DNA of 64,000 nt. Source: Adiantum capillus-veneris. Taxonomy: Eukaryota > Streptophyta > Polypodiopsida > Polypodiales > Pteridaceae. Shown here piece after piece: positions 11,833-21,606 of the stretch (the first letter of the stretch is position 1; every line of letters begins with the position of its first letter). The position numbers and the translations under genes are program-made. A model generated the notes under the pieces. That model was not told the origin of the DNA. It worked only from the letters and a program-made list of their open reading frames with translations, and searched no databases. Location of the stretch: NCBI GenBank assembly GCA_014529385.2, contig CM043968.1, positions 126,733,018 through 126,797,017 of the forward strand. Reading direction: 5' to 3'.

Positions 11833-12059
11833 CCCTCTTAACTCTCGCTCTTTGCCCGTGCGTGAGCCCCTCTCACCTCCCACTCTCTCCCTCTCTCGTA
11901 TAGCGACTGCATGCTGTCCTTCTCTCTCTTCTCTGCACGCGCCCTCTCTCTACGCCGCGCATTCCGCGCCCAACTGTCATGCCGCAATCCACGGCCGCCT
12001 CCTTCTCGCCCACGTGCTGCAGACTGGCGCTCGTCAACCTCCTCACAGGTTGGTAAGTG

Positions 12060-12780
12060 AGAGGTAATCTTTTTATTGTTTTTGTTAATTTTTATTTTTG
12101 TTAAATATTTTTTTTAAAAATATATAAAATTTCAAATTAAAAATATAAAATAAAAAAAGAGTCTTAAAAATATCATTAAAAAAAGAAAAACAAAACAAAA
12201 AATAGAAAAACCTCATAAAAATAAAAACCTCTTTCAAAATTCATAAAAAATATAAAAAAATCACAATTTTTTTAAATAGAAAATATAAAAAAAATTCATA
12301 AAAAATAAAAAATCACATAGAAAATCATAAAAAATTCAAGAAAGAGTTTAAAAAATCCAATAAAAATAAAAAAAGTCATAAGAAATCAAAATTGATAAAA
12401 AAAAAATCACAAAAAGAGCAAAAAACTCAAAAAAATTCAGAATTAGAAAAAACATAAAAAATTTGCTAAAAATATAAAAATATCTTAGAAAATCTGTAAA
12501 AATAAAAAATTGACAAAAAAACACAAAAAAGTAAAAAACCTCCATTAAAAATCCTAAAATTCATTAAAAAAAAGATTATTAAAAAAATTCACAGAAAAAT
12601 GAAAAGCATATAAAAAATCAATAAAAATCCACTAATTCACAAATAAATCAAGAACACTCACAGAAAATCCAAAATCTCAAAAAAATAAAGATAAATTAAA
12701 AAATTTCAAAAAATCTCAAATAAATTCATAAAAAATCAAAACTTTTCCCAAAACATCGTAAACTACCAATTTTTTTTTTC
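12060..12780 (+). repeat. A-rich low-complexity block
   Basis: About 720 bases dominated by A on the plus strand with short AATAAAAAA/TCATAAAA variants. The minus-strand frames rich in Phe, Ile, Leu and Tyr are artefacts of this composition. Confidence 0.8.
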
Positions 12781-13312
12781 AAAATTTCACAAACAATTAA
12801 GAAAAATAATAAGAAAGTCACCGAAAGAGCCAGAAAAGGACAAAAATAACTAGAAAGACTAAGAAAAGCAAAAAGCAAAGGCAGAAGTGTACCACACACT
12901 GAACAAACCGCGAAAAATCCAGAAGAGCTGTAAACCGAGCAGACCGTGCAAAAGAGAATCAGATCAGTAGGAAGAAGCGAGAAATCGACCAACTCGAAGA
13001 AGTTGAGCGGTAATCAAATTTCAAAAATTCTGCATGCTAGAAATTGGCTAGTGCGAGTAATTGCGCTGCAAATTAGCTTCCAATTGAACGAACAGGGGCA
13101 TGACTCACATGTGATTGCAGATTAGGCTAGAACGAGCAACAAAAATTCTGCTAATCAACACCAAATTCTGCCAATTGACAGTTTTTGTGGATTAAGCCAA
13201 AATAGACTCAATTCGAGCCAAGAGTTCAAGTGCAACAGAGCAAATTTTACAGCTTTATGGCTACAATGGAGATAAAGTCTTATATGCAGATTCAGAAGGT
13301 CATAGGTATCTT

Positions 13313-13813
13313 ATGAGCAGCAAAAGCAACACGGGAGCCAAGATCCTATTGATCAGAGTAAAGCTAGATTTAGAGAACTCCCAAATGTTCACAGAGTTTA
13401 GTGGAGCAAGGTATTGCAAGCTTAAAGATGAAGTGCAAATAGAAGTGCAAAAAATTGACCCAAGAAGTAATCCAAAAATCTGCACAAGCCAGCAAAGCAT
13501 CCATTTAGTGCATATGCAATCCCGGTCATTGTACATGGATTACATTGGTCAGATCTATAGTCGGGAGCCAGAATTGCAAGATCCAATAGATGCTGACAAA
13601 TTGGCAAGCATAGAAGCAGAAGCTCCTCAGGCAGAGCTTGACATGACAGAGCCAGTTGAAATACCACAGTCATGGCGTATTGCTCAGATTGTGGACGAAA
13701 AGGTGAACATTTTGTTGAAGATTGTCCAAGAAATCCATACAACATGGATACATCAACCGCCAAGCAAGGTACATAGCAAATGGAAATGTGAATCTCAATG
13801 TAAGTGCAACTGA
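13313..13813 (+). CDS. Gag-like ORF of the large element, first part
   Basis: A frame of 166 codons with acidic, Glu/Pro-rich text and no known enzymatic motif. Near 13,677-13,730 a second frame reads CSDCGRKGEHFVEDC, a zinc-knuckle-like array with spacing Cys-x2-Cys-x5-His-x4-Cys. The usual retroviral spacing is x4 before the His. The knuckle frame differs from that of the upstream ORF, so one frameshift, or two overlapping frames, is implied. A zinc knuckle suggests RNA binding, as in Gag. The upstream part has no capsid motif I can identify. Likely the amino-terminal part of an element-specific protein, now damaged. Confidence 0.45.
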   Translation: MSSKSNTGAKILLIRVKLDLENSQMFTEFSGARYCKLKDEVQIEVQKIDPRSNPKICTSQQSIHLVHMQSRSLYMDYIGQIYSREPELQDPIDADKLASIEAEAPQAELDMTEPVEIPQSWRIAQIVDEKVNILLKIVQEIHTTWIHQPPSKVHSKWKCESQCKCN

Positions 13814-13934
13814 CTTGTCACTTTTAATGCAATCAGATGATTCTGTATTACCATTAGAAGCATCAGTAAAATCACTGCAAATACAAAATCAGCATAAAGA
13901 TGCAGAGGCACCTTAAAAGCTTAAAAATGATCCT

Positions 13935-14441
13935 TTGAACAACAAATTCTTGCATGAATTTAGTCAAGGTATTGAGATATCACCAAAGGTTGAAAAGACT
14001 GTTAAATATGCAAATGATTTTGCACCCACTGACACAAGTGTTCAATCATTCATGAGTCTAAGGGACACATCAAACAGAATGATGTTAGCTTTGTATGGTA
14101 CACATAATTCATATGCACACTATGTAGACCAAAAAAGAAAAATTTACAAAAAGGATCAACCTGTGTTTGAACGGCCCACATACCAGCTCATAGAAGTGCG
14201 TCCAGCGATAGATCAGAAAGGATGGTTCATTTCAGAGGAAAGAATCTATTATAGCCCATCCTCTCTAGAGCTAAAGGATATTAATCGCGTAAACCCAAAA
14301 ATCTGTTCAAAGCCAAACTCTCCTCCATTGGAAATCAAGCTTCGATGTTGTGACCAAACAAACATATACTTTGATCAAAACAGTCGTAGATACAGACGAG
14401 AGTCTAGCATCTATGATGCATTGGGTCCTAAAACCACATAA
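13935..14441 (+). CDS. Unknown ORF of the large element, middle part
   Basis: An uninterrupted frame of 168 codons. The text is mixed polar and aromatic, includes several Tyr and Cys residues, and has no motif I recognise. It follows the zinc-knuckle region by about 200 bases and precedes another open frame (14,505-14,954), so the three are probably segments of one damaged reading frame. No protease DSG/DTG, YxDD or integrase HHCC motif is present. I do not know its function. Confidence 0.4.
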   Translation: MNNKFLHEFSQGIEISPKVEKTVKYANDFAPTDTSVQSFMSLRDTSNRMMLALYGTHNSYAHYVDQKRKIYKKDQPVFERPTYQLIEVRPAIDQKGWFISEERIYYSPSSLELKDINRVNPKICSKPNSPPLEIKLRCCDQTNIYFDQNSRRYRRESSIYDALGPKTT

Positions 14442-14504
14442 GCTCATATCATAGGAGACCCATGGGATAGACAATATCAAGGCAAAGATAATGCTTTCTA
14501 CAGC

Positions 14505-14954
14505 TTGACTTGGGGAATAATTTGTCATGTTTCAAAGAGATACATAGAAAAATATGCAAAAGGATTACATATGCCAAATGTCAACAATGCTACCCAAAGT
14601 GTACCTTCACAGTCCCAAAAGGTGAGACTAAATCAGAGCCAAACACTTTTGAATATTTACAATGAAGTAGGCTATAATGATCACCCTAGGAAGGGGGGAG
14701 CCGTAAATTCATCAAGCTCAGCTCTTGTACCAGGAACTGGAGTGTCAGCTAGAAGCCCTAGAGCTTCTGACCAACAAACCCCTTCAAAGAAAAAACCATT
14801 GAAAGACCATATGGTTATTGGAAGTTTCCAATTGACCCAGATTCCATCAGAATCTACAGACAAATGCTTATATGAAGATCATCAGGGACAAAAGTTTCAA
14901 CTAATCTCCACAAGTCAGAGTCAAAAGCTGACAAATAAAATAGTGTTCAAATAG
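14505..14954 (+). CDS. Unknown ORF of the large element, third part
   Basis: An uninterrupted frame of 149 codons, Ser/Gln/Lys-rich and probably disordered, ending about 80 bases before the nested copia insertion at 15,036. The text downstream of the copia (20,107 onward) continues in the same style (Lys, Gln, Ser, Thr), as expected if the copia split one coding region. No recognised domain. Confidence 0.35.
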   Translation: MTWGIICHVSKRYIEKYAKGLHMPNVNNATQSVPSQSQKVRLNQSQTLLNIYNEVGYNDHPRKGGAVNSSSSALVPGTGVSARSPRASDQQTPSKKKPLKDHMVIGSFQLTQIPSESTDKCLYEDHQGQKFQLISTSQSQKLTNKIVFK

Positions 14955-15035
14955 TTACATGTGACCAACCTAACGTATGCATATCAAGATGCACATGGTA
15001 ACAAATATCAGCAAGGTCATGACCTTGTACAAACA

Positions 15036-15262
15036 TGTTGGAATTAGGGTCGCAGAGAAACACACACAGCTTGGAGAAGACGAAGGAAGCTCAAGGCACA
15101 CAATAGAGAGTGTGTTACTTAGTGTGCAATGGAAAGATAGATAGCCCTAGAGTGATGGGCGTATATACAATGCACGGGGGAAAAAACCTCCTAAAGAGGG
15201 AAAAAATGCCCCGGCGGTCCTAGTGTGTTCACACACATCACTACCACATGTATATGGTAACA
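15036..15262 (-). repeat. 3' LTR of copia element 1
   Basis: 227 bp with TG...CA ends; almost identical to 19,880-20,106. A TATA-like stretch (plus 15,161-15,168) reads GTATATAC on both strands. Confidence 0.95.
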
Positions 15263-15273
15263 AATCCCCCCTG
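15263..15273 (-). other. Polypurine tract of copia element 1
   Basis: On the minus strand the bases just before the 3' LTR read CAGGGGGGATT, the expected position and composition for the plus-strand primer. Confidence 0.85.
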
Positions 15274-15337
15274 GAGTGATGCGGTGAATGAGAGCTGGCA
15301 CATGAGTAAAGGGAAGTGCCATGCCCTGAGGACAGGA

Positions 15338-15925
15338 TCAGTCCACAAAGGGGAGTAAGCCCAAAGCTTTGCGGAAAGCTTCAAGCTTCTCACGAGACAA
15401 TGCCTTTGTGAAAAGATCTGCAAGGTTGTCCTGTGTTGGCACATAAGCCAAGCTGATCTCTCTTGCTGAGAGCCTCTCCCTAACATAGTGGTAATGCACC
15501 TCAATGTGCTTTGTGCGAGCATGAAAAACTGGGTTCCTCGCAACTGCCAATGCGCTCTGACTGTCAGTGTAGATAGTGTTGGCAGTGTCCTGTCCAACAC
15601 CCAAGTCAGCCATAAGGCGTCTGAGCCATACACACTCAACCGTAGATGTGAAGACTGCCCTGTACTCAGCCTCACAACTCGAAGTGGCCACAGTAGGTTG
15701 CTTCTTGCTCAACCATGATATACATGAACTGCCAAGCATGAAACAAAAACCACTTGTGGACACTCGCGTGTCAAAACAACCAGCCCAATCTGAGTCCGAA
15801 AAAGCATGTAAGTCTGGCGGCAATGATCCCCCCTTGGGATAAAACAAGCCAAGATGTAAAGTGCCACTAAGGTAGCGGAAAATCCTCTTGACAACCTGCC
15901 AATGCTTAGACCCTGGGCTATGCAT
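15338..15925 (-). pseudogene. Copia element 1: end of RT and RNase H
   Basis: This frame carries the carboxyl-terminal part of the copia polyprotein. It has the conserved RT/RNase H linker, then DSDWAGC, a Ser/Cys-rich strand, CEAEYRA and TDSQSALAVARNPVFH, followed by the RTKHIEVHYHYVRE block typical of copia RNase H ends. The three acidic positions (Asp in DSDW, Glu in CEAEY, Asp in TDSQ) are present. It is separated from the upstream reverse-transcriptase frame (15,929-16,726) only by an in-frame TGA near 15,926, with no frame change. It ends with a natural stop about 75 bases before the 3' LTR. Confidence 0.9.
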
Positions 15926-15928
15926 AAA

Positions 15929-16726
15929 TCAGCTGACCTGCGAGACTGCAAACTGAATATCTGGCCTCGTGTTGCATACATAAATGAGGCAGCCAACAGC
16001 AGTTTGGTAAAGAGTGACATCAGCAGGATCGCCAGCATCATGTAGACTCAACTTCAAACCTGTTTCCATGGGAGTGGCAATAGGTTTGCAATCCTCAAGT
16101 CCAAACTTACATAGCAATGTCTCTATGTAACTTTTCTGACACAAGGCAATACCACCATCACACTGCTTAAACTGTATACCCAAGTAATGATGCAACAGCC
16201 CCAAATCTTTCATCTTGAAAGTAGCACTCAAATCAGCCTTAAATTCAGCAATATGTCTCTCATTTGGTCCAGTGATCAGCAAATCATCAACATAAAGAAC
16301 CACAATGAGAAATACATCATCCTCACGCTTTACATACAATGTGCTTTCTGTTGGACTGTTACGAAAGCCTCGTTTAACCAAATGAGTGTCAGCTTTCTCA
16401 TACCAAGCACGAGGAGATTGCTTCAACCCATACAAAGACTTCTTACATTTGCACACTTTGTCCTCTTGTCCTTTTATGACAAAACCGCGAGGCTGCGTTA
16501 CATAAACTTCCTCAAATATGTCACCATTCAAGAAAGCAGTAACAATGTCTGATTGATGTACATCCCAACCAAAATGAGCTGCCAATGCACATAGAAAACG
16601 TACTGTAGTCATACGACAAGTGGGAGCAAAAGTCTCTTCATAATCTATGCCTTTTTGTTGTGCATAACCCTTTGCAACAAGTCGAGCCTTATGGCGATCG
16701 ATCTCACCATCCGGCTTGCGTTTCAA
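15929..16726 (-). pseudogene. Copia element 1: reverse transcriptase domain
   Basis: About 265 codons of copia-type reverse transcriptase. Visible blocks are KARLVAKGYAQQKGIDYEET, the Asp-containing VHQSDIVTAFLNGD, KKSLYGLKQSPRAWYE and the catalytic YVDDLL, then a DLG-x-LHHYLGIQ block and the RPDIQFAVSQVS tail. The catalytic aspartates appear intact. The frame starts just after an in-frame TGA near 16,755 and ends at a TGA near 15,928. All three polyprotein frames downstream of the 41-bp duplication are in register, so only these point stops interrupt them. Confidence 0.92.
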
Positions 16727-16759
16727 CTTGCAAACCCACTTCGTACCAATGGCCTTTTT

Positions 16760-17539
16760 TCAAGGAGGCAAATCACATAAAGTCCACGTGTCATTCTCTA
16801 TAAGTGCATCATATTCTGATTTCATGGCAGCAATCCAATTTTCTGAATTCTGTGCTTCATCATATGACAGAGGCTCCTCAACATCATGTAAACTAGACAC
16901 AACCAAAGCATAACAATCTGATGCATAAGATGCATGGCGAGAGCCTGAACGCGAACGACTAGATAAAGGTGCATCCAATTTACTGTCACGCAAAGTGTGC
17001 ACCAGCCATTTTGGCATACCTCTAGCCTGCTCATTTTCAGCCCTTTCCTCATCAAGTACATCATGTACATCTGCATCAGTAATAGGCTGTTCTAAAACAT
17101 TTTCAGAAATCCCCATAGGCTGTACATTTGCCTCATTGGAACTTACATTCGTATTTCCACCACTGAAAAGAGGCAACAAAGTGTCATAACTGTCCTGTGA
17201 GCTTATATTACTGTCTCTAGTACATGACAGCAAGGGCTGAACAGAATCTTCCACAAACACTACATCCCTTGAAACCAGAATACGTTTTGTTTGCGGATGA
17301 TACAACCTGTAACCTTTGCTTTCAGCACTATAACCAACAAAAATACATTTGACAGCCTTATCATCCAATTTTCTGCGCTGCACTTGTGGCACCAAAGCAT
17401 ATGCCAAACAGCCAAAAACACACATGTGCTCAATAGAAGGCTTTCTATCATGCCATGCTTCATATGGAGTAATAGACTGCAAAGCTTTCGTAGGACACCT
17501 GTTAAGTACATAATAGACTGCAAAGCTTTCGTAGCACAC
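16760..17539 (-). pseudogene. Copia element 1: integrase carboxyl part and linker
   Basis: Carries the copia integrase tail (ALQSITPYEAWHDRKPS, then FGCLAYALVP, KCIFVGYSAESKGYRLYHP and VSRDVVFVED), followed by an acidic linker and the SENWIAAMKSEYDALIEND block that precedes reverse transcriptase. It is out of frame with the upstream gag-integrase ORF because of the 41-bp tandem duplication at 17,471-17,552. Confidence 0.9.
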
Positions 17540-17552
17540 CTGTTAAGTACAT
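17471..17552. repeat. 41-bp tandem duplication inside copia integrase
   Basis: The copies 17,471-17,511 and 17,512-17,552 are identical except for one base. Since 41 is not a multiple of three, the duplication shifts the reading frame of the polyprotein exactly where the long gag-integrase ORF ends. Confidence 0.95.
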
Positions 17553-19645
17553 TCAAGCCAAAAAGAATGCGGCAAAGCTTGACTTTTGACCATACATCGT
17601 GCCATTTCCGTTAGTGACCTGTTTTTCCTCTCAGCAACACCATTTTGCTGAGGTGTATAAGGCACTGTACATTGGTGTTTTATCCCACGACTAGCCAGAA
17701 ATGCATTAAATTCATGAGACATATACTCCCCCCCTCGATCGGAACGGAGGGTGCCCATAGTACATTTTGAGACATTTTCAGCCATAGCCAAAAATTGTTT
17801 GAAGCACATAAAAACTTCGGACTTCGCTTTAAGCGGAAATACCCATGCATGCCTGGAGTAATCATCAATGAAAGTCACGAAGTACAGGTAATTGCCCAAG
17901 GACGGAGTTTGCATGGGCCCACAAACATCACTATGCACAAGCTGCAACCTGCATGTGGCCCTAACTGAACCATCCTTTGGAAACTTAGAACGCTGCATTT
18001 TACCCAGAATACAGCCTTCACAAACATGTTTGACAGGTGCTTCAAGAGGCGGCAAAGAAGCAACCATATCAGATTTCTGCAAACGCAGCAAATTGGCAAA
18101 ATTTAGATGACCAAAACGTGCATGCCAAAGTTTTGCATCTGAAATAGCCCTTGAATTTGCAACAGCATTTGCAAAATTTTGTCCACACTTGTCATACAAA
18201 GTGAGCTTATACAGCCCACGGCACAAAAGCCCAGATGCAACAATTTCATCACCAAAACTGAGATCATGAACTGTACATCTGTCATCCACAAATTTGACTA
18301 CAAGTCCAAGTCTAGCAAGTGCGGATACAGACAAGAGATTCTTCTTGATCCTAGGTACATAAAGTGCATCAACAAGTGTGAAGGAACTGCCATTAGCAGC
18401 AGTGAGCACAATCTTTCCAACTCCCTGAACTGGATAAGAGGCGTTGTTGGCACAAGTGACTGAATTCCCATGAGGGACAGACTCGAGAGAGGTAAACAAT
18501 TCACGATGTGAGGTAATGTGCTTTGTAGCACCACTGTCGAAATACCACACATGTGAATCTGTAGCAACTGACAAGCATGCATCATGGACAGCAGGATTGT
18601 AAGTGCACTCTGCGCTAAAAGCCCATTCTGCATCAACATCAGCATCACAATCTCCTTTCACAGAAGACTCAACAATGGCTGCATTTGTAGTGGAACCAGC
18701 ATTTGCAGTGGAACCACCCTCTTTCTTCTTAGCCTCTTTGGCCTTCAACTTAGGACACGACTTGATCAAGTGATCATTGGCTTTACAATAATGGCAACGC
18801 ATCTTCTTTTTGCCCTTATCACCAGAATTTCCAGACGAAGTGCTGCCAGCAGAAGCATTAGGAACAGAATTTTTGCCACTCGCAGCAGAACCATAAGAAG
18901 TGGCTACATTACTGTTACCACCCTTTCTTTGAGAAGCAATAAAAGCCCGTTCAACTGCACGCTGCCTAGTCCTGTTTTTTCTAGAAAGTGACTCTTGCAA
19001 CAGCAATGTGCATAATGCATCAAACTTGACAACTTCAGGATTTCCTTGGGTCATGAGTCTCCAAGTACTAGCAAAAGTCTGGTAGGAATCTGGTAAGGCA
19101 TCAAGAACAGTCTGCACAAGGGAACTGTCCGAAATGACTTCACCTGCAGAAATGAGTTGCTCATTGATATCCTTGACACTAGCAAGGAAAGTGTCCATAT
19201 CATCTTCCTCATGCATAATCTTCGACTCTAGCTCTTTACGCAGCAAAGCAATTTTAGCCTCATTGCGGCTTGCATAAAGACCTGCTAGAATATCCCAAGC
19301 CTGTTTTGCAGATTTTGCTGAACGGATGTGAGGAATAATGGTGCGCTTCACAGACAACGCAATCAATGCATGAGCCTGCGCATCCTTAACATCCCAACGA
19401 GCTTGTTCTGCCGTAGGCAAAACAACTCTAACAGCTGCAATCCTTGCAGCAAGACCTGCAACATCCTCAACATCGCCTACGTCTTCAGAACTAGGACGTA
19501 CATCAATGCCCTGCACAATGTTCCAGACACCTTTTGACACAAGAACATGTTGCATCATATAAGCCCACATAGGGTAGTTGTCCCCATCCAACCTGTCCTC
19601 AGCAACAAACATCTTGAACACATCTGTGTTGTTGTTGTCAGCCAT
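17543..19645 (-). CDS. Copia element 1: gag, protease and integrase core
   Basis: About 700 codons from the ATG at 19,645; the frame is open 20 codons further upstream, but this ATG precedes the gag-like MADNNN start. In order: gag of the UBN2/retrotran_gag type (residues 1-280), a zinc knuckle CHYCKANDHLIKSC (284-297), an aspartic protease motif WYFDSGATKHI (Asp370), the integrase zinc-binding His508/His513 and Cys542/Cys545, then the catalytic core with Asp573, Asp636 and Glu672 (a D,D35E spacing). The ORF ends prematurely where the 41-bp duplication shifts the frame. Gag packages the RNA, protease matures the polyprotein and integrase inserts the cDNA. All three look functional up to the break. 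Confidence 0.93.
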   Translation of the reverse strand: MADNNNTDVFKMFVAEDRLDGDNYPMWAYMMQHVLVSKGVWNIVQGIDVRPSSEDVGDVEDVAGLAARIAAVRVVLPTAEQARWDVKDAQAHALIALSVKRTIIPHIRSAKSAKQAWDILAGLYASRNEAKIALLRKELESKIMHEEDDMDTFLASVKDINEQLISAGEVISDSSLVQTVLDALPDSYQTFASTWRLMTQGNPEVVKFDALCTLLLQESLSRKNRTRQRAVERAFIASQRKGGNSNVATSYGSAASGKNSVPNASAGSTSSGNSGDKGKKKMRCHYCKANDHLIKSCPKLKAKEAKKKEGGSTANAGSTTNAAIVESSVKGDCDADVDAEWAFSAECTYNPAVHDACLSVATDSHVWYFDSGATKHITSHRELFTSLESVPHGNSVTCANNASYPVQGVGKIVLTAANGSSFTLVDALYVPRIKKNLLSVSALARLGLVVKFVDDRCTVHDLSFGDEIVASGLLCRGLYKLTLYDKCGQNFANAVANSRAISDAKLWHARFGHLNFANLLRLQKSDMVASLPPLEAPVKHVCEGCILGKMQRSKFPKDGSVRATCRLQLVHSDVCGPMQTPSLGNYLYFVTFIDDYSRHAWVFPLKAKSEVFMCFKQFLAMAENVSKCTMGTLRSDRGGEYMSHEFNAFLASRGIKHQCTVPYTPQQNGVAERKNRSLTEMARCMVKSQALPHSFWLECT

Positions 19646-19865
19646 GGTAAATGCTGCACCTGATGTGAAAACTACCCGAAAATAGGAGAAATGGAGCGGT
19701 AACAACTTGTGCTATATAGAACAAACCGTAGAAGACTATAAGGCACATGTTATGCGGAAAACGACACTAATAGAAAATCTGCACAAAATCTGCTCACTGA
19801 AATCGGAGAAAGTGAGCAGGCGTGTGCTGGAGCAGCTGGCGACTAAGCCCGGGAGGACGTGACCT

Positions 19866-19877
19866 GCTCTGATACCA
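19866..19877 (-). other. Primer-binding site of copia element 1
   Basis: On the minus strand TGGTATCAGAGC lies two bases after the 5' LTR. It complements the 3' end of initiator tRNA-Met and is the standard copia primer site. Confidence 0.95.
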
Positions 19878-19879
19878 AT

Positions 19880-20106
19880 TGTTGGAATTAGGGTTGCAGA
19901 GAAACACACACATCTTGGAGAAGACGAAGGAAGCTCAAGGCACACAATAGAGAGTGTGTTACTTAGTGTGCAATGGAAAGATAGATAGCCCTAGAGTGAT
20001 GGGCGTATATACAATGCACGGGGGAAAAAACCTCCTAAAGAGGGGAAAAATGCCCCGGCGGTCCTAGTGTGTTCACACACATCACTACCACATGTATATG
20101 GTAACA
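19880..20106 (-). repeat. 5' LTR of copia element 1
   Basis: 227 bp with TG...CA ends; three substitutions relative to 15,036-15,262, one of them in an A/G run. Confidence 0.95.
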
Positions 20107-20286
20107 GTACAAACCCCTATGGATGGTAAGACTGAAGTCAAAGACTCTCTGAAGGTGATGCAAAGCCTCAAGTTGCCAGAACAGGTGATAAAAAAGTCAA
20201 AGTCAATGGGAGCTAAAGTCTAGAAAGCTACACAAAGGTCACCACCAAAATCTCCTCCAAAGAGACTGATTCTTCCAAAAAGTACA

Positions 20287-21403
20287 GTGGATATTTTAAG
20301 GTCAAAGGTTACTCAGATGCAGGAGGACAATGCTCAACAATTGCAAAAAAGTGCAATATTACAACCAATGGAGTCAACATCGATTAAAGTAGGTGGTCAT
20401 AGCAAAGAAAATGCAGATAAAGATCAACTAAAGGACACCACCACAGCAAAAGCAGTCAATTCAGACACAGATCCTGAGAAGATCAAGTGCAACGTTGTTG
20501 GTGAAAACGAAGAAAAGCTGTCAAGTGAAGTAAAGCTAGATTTTTAGTTAGACAAGAACCTCATGTCTTTTTGCACTTGGAAAAGATGTGGCCAACCACA
20601 GCTGGAAGATGCTCATGAATTTGTGAGCATATCAGGAAACAAACGAGCAGAGTGCTGGGAAATCATCTCCACCACCATTGAAGTAAGTTCATAGATAATC
20701 ACAACTCAATTCCACGTGATCACGATAAAATATATGCGAGAAGACATCATAATGGGAATGCCAATGGCCGAGAAGATGTCAGAGATACAGAATGCAAACA
20801 TGACGGAGTCATCACAGACAACAAGGAATGAAGACCATGACTGTTCACTCATGGACAACACCACAAAGTCCTCAAGCACGATTAAAATGGAGACCGATGC
20901 CAAAGCAAAGCTTATTGAAGATGATTCATCTCCATTGAACAGAACTTCAGAAGAGCTTAAAGCAAATCAAGCAATAGCAAGTGCAGATCAAAATAGCAAA
21001 GAGCAACTACGGAAGCTATTCAGCAGAGAATGCCATCAAAGCCAAAAGTTAAGAAGAATGGGATTGCAGACTACCAGGAAGAAACAATAGGAAGTCCAAA
21101 GATTAACCAGACATTGCCAGCTAAATCAGCTGATGCAAGTCAGATTGGAAAACAGAGTCTCAAGCTACCCTCCATAGAACAAAAATTTCAGATTCCGAGT
21201 TGAAAAAGTCACAAGGATTGAGCACAAATCTTGCAGACAAAGGTAAGGCCAAAGTGGACCCTCCACTGATTAGCAACGAAGAGGTGACAACATATGCCTC
21301 TACATCAAAGAATCCTCATGGATCAGCTTATTCAAGCAAGTCAGGATTTCAAATTTTCAAGTCAATTGCTGACCCAATTGAAACCTCCAAGGAGACACCC
21401 TGA
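20287..21403 (+). pseudogene. Large element: Lys/Gln/Ser-rich coding remnant after the copia
   Basis: Three short frames (20,287-20,547, 20,716-21,090, 21,200-21,403) give protein-like, highly charged, Lys/Glu/Ser/Gln-rich text with no hydrophobic segments and no known motif. Style and strand match the ORFs upstream of the nested copia, so this is probably the continuation of the same damaged reading frame. Stops and frame changes separate the pieces. Probably a disordered region. Confidence 0.35.
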
Positions 21404-21606
21404 AAAGCAAAGATATTTCAGCCAAAGTACTCAAGAAAGCAAAGGAAATCCAAGCAAGTGTTTGTTGTAAGAAGTTTAGTCAAAGTCAATGATCCGGTTT
21501 GGATTAAGGACGAAAATCAACACAGAAAGACAAACACATGGGATGGATATCATCACAATGGAGCTTAAAATAACAGGAGTACTATGAAGGTAATAGACAC
21601 ATATGG

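Larger units (their letters stand above)
9714..13260 (+). other. Long non-coding leader of the large element
   Basis: No coding frame is supportable over 3.5 kb. Composition changes in blocks. About 10,620-11,230 is T-rich with many ATTTTTGG-like words. About 11,330-11,780 is pyrimidine-rich. A (CA)n tract follows. About 12,060-12,780 is strongly A-rich with repeated ATAAAAAA-like words. Such blocks are common in the untranslated leaders of large plant LTR elements. Confidence 0.6.
15036..20106 (-). mobile_element. Young Ty1/copia retrotransposon, nearly intact
   Basis: Two 227-bp LTRs (15,036-15,262 and 19,880-20,106) differ at three positions by eye (about 98.7% identical). On the minus strand the order is 5' LTR, primer-binding site TGGTATCAGAGC, gag, protease, integrase, reverse transcriptase, RNase H, polypurine tract, 3' LTR: the Ty1/copia order. 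GTACAAAC occurs on both flanks (15,027-15,034 and 20,107-20,114), but one extra base separates it from the LTR on the left, and copia normally duplicates 5 bp. Coding is broken by a 41-bp tandem duplication and two in-frame stops. It sits inside the large element, so it is the younger of the two. Confidence 0.95.

Noticed and set aside
11852-12067. A 71-codon Ser/Pro/His-rich ORF
   Set aside because: It lies in pyrimidine-rich leader sequence of an LTR element and its composition follows from base content.
12348-12992. Minus-strand frames rich in Phe, Ile, Leu and Tyr as membrane proteins
   Set aside because: They are produced by A-rich low-complexity DNA; no start context or conserved motif.
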